From Candidatus Methanoplasma porotermitis (GTDB lineage: Archaea > Thermoplasmatota > Thermoplasmata > Methanomassiliicoccales > Methanomethylophilaceae), in assembly GCA_031290095.1 (NCBI GenBank), contig JAITOF010000095.1, positions 1-32,900 on the forward strand: a stretch of DNA of 32,900 nucleotides. Reading direction: 5' to 3'. Shown here one piece after another: positions 28,901 through 32,900 of the stretch. The translations under genes were made by a program, and so were the position numbers. Every line of letters starts with the position of its first letter. The stretch's first letter is position 1. Below the pieces are notes generated by a model. The model worked only from the letters and a program-made list of their open reading frames with translations. It was not told the DNA's origin and did no database searches.

Positions 28901-29556
28901 CCTATCGTCGTCGCGCTCCTTATGTCGATGGTTTTGATCTTCGAGTCCTTGAACGCGTTGGCTTTGATGTCCTTGCATGACTGCAGGCTCAGCTCGGACC
29001 CCGACGCCAAGGCGCCGGAGAAGGCGTCTTCTCCCACCGAGGTCACGTCTCTGAACGAGTTCGCAGTCGCCAAAAGGCTGGGACACGCCTTGAACGCGCT
29101 TGCCCCGATCGTCTCCACGCCCTTCATCTCGACCGTCTTCAGATTGGCGCATCCGTTGAACGCGCTCGCGCCTATGGCCTTCACAGAATCCGGAAGGACC
29201 ACTTTGGTCAGGTTGTTCTTGGAGGCCATGGCATGGTCTCTCACCTCGACGACCGTGAAGGCGTCGCCGTTGTATGTGATCGGCCCCGTGATCTCCACTA
29301 TGTCCCTGCCGCCTGCAAGGTCTACTATCACTGCGGTGTGTGCGACCTCGTCAAGCTCGTAGTAGACCCCGGTGTTCGGATCGAAATGCGGCGTGAGCGC
29401 CCTAGAATCGTCGGACGATGCCAGAGACGCGGCTGTCACGGACGCGGCCATTACGCATACGATTGCGAGAACGGCCAAGTACAGTCTTCTGTCTTTTTGC
29501 CCGGCGTGTGCCGGGACGTGCCTTTCGACACCCTTCCTTAACCCGTCGGTTGACAT
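22939..29556 (-). CDS. Giant secreted/membrane-anchored adhesin-like protein: signal peptide, BspA-type LRR domain, multiple InlB B-type (Listeria-Bacteroides) repeats, C-terminal TM helices
   Basis: YLAVLAIVCVMAASVTAASLA signal. LRR_5 pattern (GASAFNGCANLKTVEMKGVETIGASAFKACPSL...). Repeated VTFDANGG...GLTFEGWY...ITGDVTLKAKW units. C-terminal hydrophobic segments followed by RKRED. Start chosen at MSTDGL. Confidence 0.95.
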   Translation of the reverse strand: MSTDGLRKGVERHVPAHAGQKDRRLYLAVLAIVCVMAASVTAASLASSDDSRALTPHFDPNTGVYYELDEVAHTAVIVDLAGGRDIVEITGPITYNGDAFTVVEVRDHAMASKNNLTKVVLPDSVKAIGASAFNGCANLKTVEMKGVETIGASAFKACPSLLATANSFRDVTSVGEDAFSGALASGSELSLQSCKDIKANAFKDSKIKTIDIRSATTIGDYAFINCAELDQATCDNVQTLGTEAFRDTKSLRNIVFPQVTTVGEAAFMNSDLSAGAIFGDSLVTVKARAFQNAKITSVDLKLATSISMEAFVSCTNLQSFAVSPLNTAYDTYTTGDVLGPGALYDKTSPTHKMILFPNALTGNFKLHSSTTEVADKVFANTKIEFVDLSNLPTVSDYMFYSNTSLKSVVMHNVTSVGESAFEFCTALETVEFGDKPVSIGEKAFYGGAGSNYIKRLSIPAGSTVGSRAFEGNTSLASLTVWDDITFVADSFQGCSSLASLTVRRDVLTFVSNVLPAFAWSFGGNSITTLTLDVNVPYSLGANLAPAPGKQLRLTSSTDNTSIAGVYAFNDNGTQLDPSGRAGGLYEYESPTLWKLISRTFTVTFWGMAEADVNSDYQDADQSKYTELVAKMEVELDMTLDYMPSQSLEKYIVGGWYSAPNGGGTQLLLSAKIQSSMSVYAKYVPKMYTIFINADPAAGGTLESSGVSGSASTGVSGSANSTYQYSENVTLNATPSLGYGFVGITEGDNALSRDYDNLNGYNMKFDVPSDKKYTAYFDRIWAVTFDPSGGVFDGGSLSKTLTYVNNEKLDNSGAPMGRPAGFYPGDPVKPGLHFQGWYTANGVKVETTENITGDATLTARWYANVTFDANGGSVGGNAVLTVPVYDIGLSATLFGSIAQVATAPAGTGYIFDAWYYYVGSAYGSACPGTVTVSSDMTVKAKWSARLTLDPDGGTFGSPLDPGYVDDGLKIHYDIAIDDGESYPQLQSISRTDSSGSAMAYKWFVKDASGNVGAEFDPSTTVLDRSMELVAVWYVTITFTTGGGSYIGSDWAKESVVTVQYGTEFGLVAKPAIEMSGAAPTGWFDMTKNPHVLYSSATPVNDSTTVTPVFDALFVFHTMGGAVSDFAVTYTAGTDTFQDILNKAYASLGSVSDIVKNNLHHEGTGLGGIVWYKESGHSRAWSPGEIIVSDADAYIRWQAVLQFDAANPSPNPSGTLTVDEGTPYSALSSMPGFPAADPAYPAGVKTFEGWYDSTLADLVVGPRPGMTPGSGTVAGDMTITAKYGVYVTFVFNGGTDGVNYPGETQAVLRVDGSGLIQGIIPNLARVGIDGLVWYYDGATPLHNKPVSGVPGVFVGNTISPVENTTIQARWYVKVDIILPNGATNPGVPSAAMYILEGSTLQQAFNENGVTDLDPKVNVPGSNTWTFVGWFENTQSGDRGTAYYLNSGGPVSNMAHDVTMTPEWDTTVDFILDYTGAPTVPQATVRVGHPLPTTVPGSSYEVRSGITFGGWLDRGVNPWVRYDQAGYSTPGGAPAVEKALTLYASWFVKVAFDENGGSGLNVVTGSNAVFMDPDGVPGSGDEYYNLTEGIRLGDIVFQNPAKPGMVFVAWFDGADRYDPATQFTHDVTLLANYGYLVHFDANGGTPTVIPDMNVVDGASLVLPESPAKAGLTFEGWHIGAVGGSLYVAQPITAETTLVAKWQATVTFYDGVSRTAVGTRVYDEGAPFTYGTAMDGNDVIRVTVTIGAGAGTQADISKFVDKWNGTGWDTYYSVFGGWYDTGAQAAFGTTVTTSASLVPTWMEKVTFYDAAGTPLGTKYLDTGAYLADAVASFPLSSNGWADKSSPLVKLNPATYRIQNSGEFIALDYAKVTFDTDGGSPAVIAPVLDVPYGTMFGAIAPPDPTRGGKHFAGWYDGNVRYGFTTPITGDVTLKAKWDDAPIDRHAILAYADGNTKISPVGAVRVIGGEDARFRFSAAEGYVPSVYIDGVLRTGLDGSYVFEDVRSDHTIVVIGTPEGSKPSDHLLTVDISGEGEVFYSHDGETYSKYVNPLPLFENIKVYLKAVPGEGCTFEGWSGHVDSGERIIVVESDGRSSLSVNARFGGPSEAAGTGDGEMAVINLALVILAVAAGATAIFATRKREDDENAPLSSVILRLASLAAAVVAVVALILTQGIDAAVFSDKWTALFFVLFFVAAVTSFLGVRTAGARD

Positions 29557-29587
29557 GCAATACCACCTGATTTCCATGGTGGCCGCA

Positions 29588-29607
29588 CTGCAGGACTTTC
29601 CCTGCAG
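29588..29607. other. Hairpin in the presumed 5' leader of the giant surface protein gene
   Basis: CTGCAGG-ACTTTC-CCTGCAG perfect 7-bp stem between the TATA-like TATATA at ~29643-29648 and the ATG at 29556. Confidence 0.4.
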
Positions 29608-29734
29608 AGGGTATCCCCGCCCTGTCCGCCCTAAACAGGCGCATATATAAAGAATTGGCCTTATTACGCTAAAACTGGGTCCATTGTGGCATTTTTAAGG
29701 CGTTTGTTGCCTTGTTTCGGCGCAAAATGGACCT

Positions 29735-30874
29735 TCAAGTCCGTTGCTTCAAGCTGTCGCAGAGGCTCTCGTACACCGATTCCAGCCTCCTTCCGACTGA
29801 TTCCATCGCGTACGTCTCGGCGGTCGCCCTGGCGGCGGCGGACATGCCTCCCTTGCTGTCGAGGCACTTTACGATCGCCTCGGCGCATTCCTCCGGGGAG
29901 TCGCCGAAGAGGTAGCCGTTGACGCCTTCTTCGACGATGTCCGGGAACGCCCTTCCGTCGGCGCACGCCGCCGGCAGGCCGCAGGCCATCGCCTCGGCTA
30001 TCGTCAGCCCCTGCGTCTCGAACCTGGACGCTGACACGACGGCGTCGGACGCGGAATAATACAGCGGGAGCTCGTCGTCCGGCACGAACCCCGTGAACAG
30101 GACGCGCCCGGCTCCCTCCCTTTCGGCGAGCTCCCGCATCTCGTCCAGCGCAGGGCCCCTTCCGACTATCATGACCACGACGTCGCCCGGAAGGCGCTTC
30201 GCCGCCCTGACGACCGTTTCCGTGTTCTTCTCGTACGACACCCTCCCCACGTGTATCGCCACGCGCTTTCCTTCGAGGCCGTGCCTTTTCCGTATCGCGG
30301 AGCCGTCGAGGCCAAGGCGGAACCTGTCCGCGTCTATGCCTATGGGGACGACCTCCGTCCGCTTTGTGCGCACCCTGTTCTCTCTGAACTCGTCGAGGGT
30401 CGCCTTCGTCAACGCGATGACGCAGTGCGGCCGCTTCAGGAAGTTCCTCATGTAGATCCAGGCGAGCCTCCCCTGAAGGCCGGTCGGCAAAGGTATCGGG
30501 GAGTAGTACTGCATCGTGTCCGCAACATTCGTCAGGTACGTCGCTACAGACGGCACCCCGAGAGTGCGCGAGGCGATCAGCGCCTTCAGCGCCATGAACG
30601 TTATCCCGTAGATGTGGATGACATCGACGTCAAGGTTGCGGATGACCTCGATCTTGTTCGACCGGAACAGCGGTATGAAGTACTCAGGGTACTTCTTGAA
30701 CCTCTTCGCGGGGAAGTACGTCACGCCGACCTCCCTGAACCCCTCTCCGGGGTCGGGCGCGATCACGAACACCGTGTGGCCCCGGTCTTCCAACGCTTTC
30801 CTAAGAGTCGCGACGGCCGTCACCACCCCGTCCCGGGTGGGGAAGTAGCTGTCGGTGACCATTGCGATCCTCAT
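29735..30874 (-). CDS. GT4-family glycosyltransferase (group 1)
   Basis: MRIAMVTDSYFPTRDGVVTAVATLRKALEDRGHTVFVIAPDPG, VAIHVGRVSYEKNTETVVRAAKRLPGDVVVMIVGRGP, SASRFETQGLTIAEAMACGLPAACADG. Start at 30874; the longer ORF to 32071 is antisense-frame noise over the next gene. Confidence 0.95.
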   Translation of the reverse strand: MRIAMVTDSYFPTRDGVVTAVATLRKALEDRGHTVFVIAPDPGEGFREVGVTYFPAKRFKKYPEYFIPLFRSNKIEVIRNLDVDVIHIYGITFMALKALIASRTLGVPSVATYLTNVADTMQYYSPIPLPTGLQGRLAWIYMRNFLKRPHCVIALTKATLDEFRENRVRTKRTEVVPIGIDADRFRLGLDGSAIRKRHGLEGKRVAIHVGRVSYEKNTETVVRAAKRLPGDVVVMIVGRGPALDEMRELAEREGAGRVLFTGFVPDDELPLYYSASDAVVSASRFETQGLTIAEAMACGLPAACADGRAFPDIVEEGVNGYLFGDSPEECAEAIVKCLDSKGGMSAAARATAETYAMESVGRRLESVYESLCDSLKQRT

Positions 30875-32109
30875 GTCCCTTCTTCCCATCCCTTGACGTA
30901 TCTCTCTTGGACCTCGGTAAGCGAGTCTATCTGCACTCCCATGGACGCGAGCTTCATCCTTGCAATCGCATTGTCGATGTTCTCCGGGAGGTCGTGCACC
31001 GCGAGCGCCAGCGACCCGTAGCTGTGCGCCAGGTGCTCTATGCCGAGGGCCTGCGCCGCGAAGCTCGTGTCCATTATCTCCGCAGGATGCCCCTGGCCGG
31101 CGGCCAAGTTCAGCAGCCTGCCGTCCGATATGAGGTATAGCCTGCGGCCGTCCTTCGTCATGTACTCGTCGATGTGCTCGCGCACCTTCGACACCGATGC
31201 CGCTGAAGACTGCAGAGCCTCTTTGCTGATCTCGTTGTCGAAATGGCCCGCGTTGCCCATCACGCACCCGTCCTTCATCACGTCCAAGTGCTCCCTGCGG
31301 ATGACGTCCCTGCACCCGGTGACCGTCATTAGCATGTCTGCCGATCTCACGGCGTCCGTCATCCTCATGACCTCGAACCCGTCCATCTTGGCCTCCAGCG
31401 CCTTTATGGGGTCCACTTCGCAGACGATCACGGATGCCCCCAGCCCTTTGGCCCTCATGGCTATGCCCTTGCCGCACCAGCCGTAGCCTGCGACCACGGC
31501 CTTCTTGCCGGCGACGATGAGGTTCGTGGCGTTCATCCATCCGTCGAAGGCGGACTGGCCCGTTCCATACCTGTTGTCGAAAAGGAACTTCATCTTGGCG
31601 TCGTTGACCGAGAGGACCGGAAACTCCAGCTTCCCCTCGGAGGCCATCGCCTTTAGCCGTGCCACTCCGGTAGTCGTCTCCTCGTTCGCCCCCTTGATCC
31701 CTTTCAGGACGTCTCTTCGGGACGTGTGCGCCATCGCCACGAGGTCCGCGCCGTCGTCGATCAGAAAGTCGGGGCGCATGTCGAGGACGCTGTTCAGGTT
31801 GCTGTAATATTCCTGCTGGGTCTCTCCTTTTTTTGCGTACACCTCGAGACCGTGCTCCTCTCTTAGCGCGGCGGCCACGGAGTCGTCCGTGGAGAGGGGG
31901 TTGCAGCTTGCCAACCGTATCTTCGCGCCTGCGTCCGCCAGGGTCACTGCGAGTACCCCCGTCTTGGCTTCCGTGTGCAGGGCCATCCCGATCCTGAGGC
32001 CTTCCAACGGCCTCTCTTTGAGGAACCTGCCGTCTATCTCTTTCATGACCGGCATGTGGTCGCGTGCCCAACGCAGCCTGAGGCTGCCTTTTTTTACCAA
32101 TTCCTCCAT
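30871..32109 (-). CDS. ahcY: Adenosylhomocysteinase
   Basis: MALHTEAKTGVLAVTLADAGAKIRLASCNPLSTDDSVAAALREEHGLEVYA, VVAGYGWCGKGIAMRAKGLGASVIVCEVDPIKALEAKMDGFEVMRM, GNAGHFDNEI, GQGHPAEIMDTSFA. Confidence 0.98.
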   Translation of the reverse strand: MEELVKKGSLRLRWARDHMPVMKEIDGRFLKERPLEGLRIGMALHTEAKTGVLAVTLADAGAKIRLASCNPLSTDDSVAAALREEHGLEVYAKKGETQQEYYSNLNSVLDMRPDFLIDDGADLVAMAHTSRRDVLKGIKGANEETTTGVARLKAMASEGKLEFPVLSVNDAKMKFLFDNRYGTGQSAFDGWMNATNLIVAGKKAVVAGYGWCGKGIAMRAKGLGASVIVCEVDPIKALEAKMDGFEVMRMTDAVRSADMLMTVTGCRDVIRREHLDVMKDGCVMGNAGHFDNEISKEALQSSAASVSKVREHIDEYMTKDGRRLYLISDGRLLNLAAGQGHPAEIMDTSFAAQALGIEHLAHSYGSLALAVHDLPENIDNAIARMKLASMGVQIDSLTEVQERYVKGWEEGT

Positions 32110-32864
32110 GATCTCACATCCTTGAACTCAGATTTCAGCGAGGCGCAGACGGCCTCCACCGCGTCCCTGCGGTTCCTGTCATTGGAGAACTCCTTTATCA
32201 CCCTGTCCGTCTCTTTGCCGTCGCGCCGGAGCTCCCTCACGAAGCCGATGACGTTCTCCAGGGCGCGCGTCATCTCGTCCGATATTGAGACGCTTGCGGC
32301 CTTCGACGTCCTCGACAGGGGGTTGAGGTCTATGGATATCACGATCTTGTTCATGTCTGCCAAGGCTTTGGCGCGGTCGCCGTCCTCTATCGGCACCAAG
32401 ATGACGTCCGAATCGAAGATCCCTGCTTTCGTACACAGCGCGCGGTCGGACGCCAGCCCGGGAATCCTCGAGTCCGGGCTTCTTCCCAACACGCCCTCCG
32501 CCCCATGCTCCTCCATGTACGAGACGATCTTCTCCATCCTCTCCTCCGAGCGATGGAATATGTTGACCTCCATCTTCGCGGGGACCTCTCGCGCCAGAAG
32601 GATCAGGTTGCGAGGGTCCAGCGCGGCGGCGTTCCCGTTAACGCAGACGACGGGGTTCCGCGCCCTCAGCAGGAGGGCCGCAGCCGCCTTCTCCGCCTTG
32701 ACGGCGGGGATCGTCGACGCCTCGCCCATTAGATAGTCGAAGGCCTCCCCCCTGCCGTGGGATATCATGCCTGTCGGCGTCACGATGCCTCTCTCCGCCA
32801 GCTCTGCGAGGCGCTCCCTCACCATGAGGGACTTGTATCGGGGATGGTCCTCAGGTACGTTCAC
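32094..32864 (-). CDS. 4-phosphopantoate--beta-alanine ligase (archaeal phosphopantothenate synthetase)
   Basis: MNVPEDHPRYKSLMVRERLAELAERGIVTPTGMISHGRGEAFDYLMGE, VCVNGNAAALDPRNLILLA, VNIFHRSEERMEKI, SIDLNPLSRTSKAASVSISDEMTRA. Confidence 0.93.
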   Translation of the reverse strand: MNVPEDHPRYKSLMVRERLAELAERGIVTPTGMISHGRGEAFDYLMGEASTIPAVKAEKAAAALLLRARNPVVCVNGNAAALDPRNLILLAREVPAKMEVNIFHRSEERMEKIVSYMEEHGAEGVLGRSPDSRIPGLASDRALCTKAGIFDSDVILVPIEDGDRAKALADMNKIVISIDLNPLSRTSKAASVSISDEMTRALENVIGFVRELRRDGKETDRVIKEFSNDRNRRDAVEAVCASLKSEFKDVRSWRNW

Positions 32865-32900
32865 GCGCTTGTATAGGCCGACATGGATTTATGTTTTCAC

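Noticed and set aside
23338-29541. Long ORFs on both strands overlapping the surface protein (e.g. 24994-26121 +, 26642-28117 -)
   Set aside because: Arg/His-rich, non-protein-like; shadows of a repetitive high-GC gene.
30875-32071. Upstream extension of the glycosyltransferase ORF
   Set aside because: Extension lies in an alternate frame of ahcY and is Arg/Gly-rich; the true start is MRIAMVTDSYFP at 30874 with ATGA overlap.
1-32900. CRISPR array, tRNA or rRNA genes
   Set aside because: None seen by reading; the only regular direct repeats are the 23-bp iterons (no spacers) and a 24-nt coding duplication. No tRNAscan or Infernal run was possible.

Overview
This 32.9 kb window looks archaeal, probably Methanomassiliicoccales/Thermoplasmatota. 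That is inferred from PriL, archaeal-type phosphopantothenate-pathway ligase, archaeal AHCY, leaderless/TATA promoters and strong TAG avoidance; it was not tested. Core genes: smc-scpA-scpB, a Cys/Met-metabolism PLP enzyme, a radical SAM-HhH protein, an HxlR regulator divergent from hcp, priL, a CDP-alcohol phosphatidyltransferase, an adenylate-kinase-like protein, a PfkB sugar kinase, a ~2.2 kaa BspA-LRR/InlB-repeat surface protein, a glycosyltransferase, adenosylhomocysteinase and 4-phosphopantoate-beta-alanine ligase. Accessory genes: transposase remnants flanking a NotI-like restriction-modification pair, an AAA/DUF4143 ATPase with 23-bp iterons in its promoter, and an AT-rich locus at 11105-14873. 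By manual reading, that locus encodes a single multidomain protein: Zn-ribbon, Ser/Thr-kinase-like, ORC/CDC6- or STAND-like P-loop ATPase, then two tandem CARF-like Rossmann domains. Its ORF is interrupted twice. A G10 homopolymer puts the Zn-ribbon one base out of frame, and an in-frame TAG sits in the kinase glycine-rich loop. Only one of about 20 recognised genes in the window stops with TAG, so amber readthrough as pyrrolysine is a real possibility, alongside pseudogenization or sequence error. This locus is the best candidate for an undescribed conflict/defence system.
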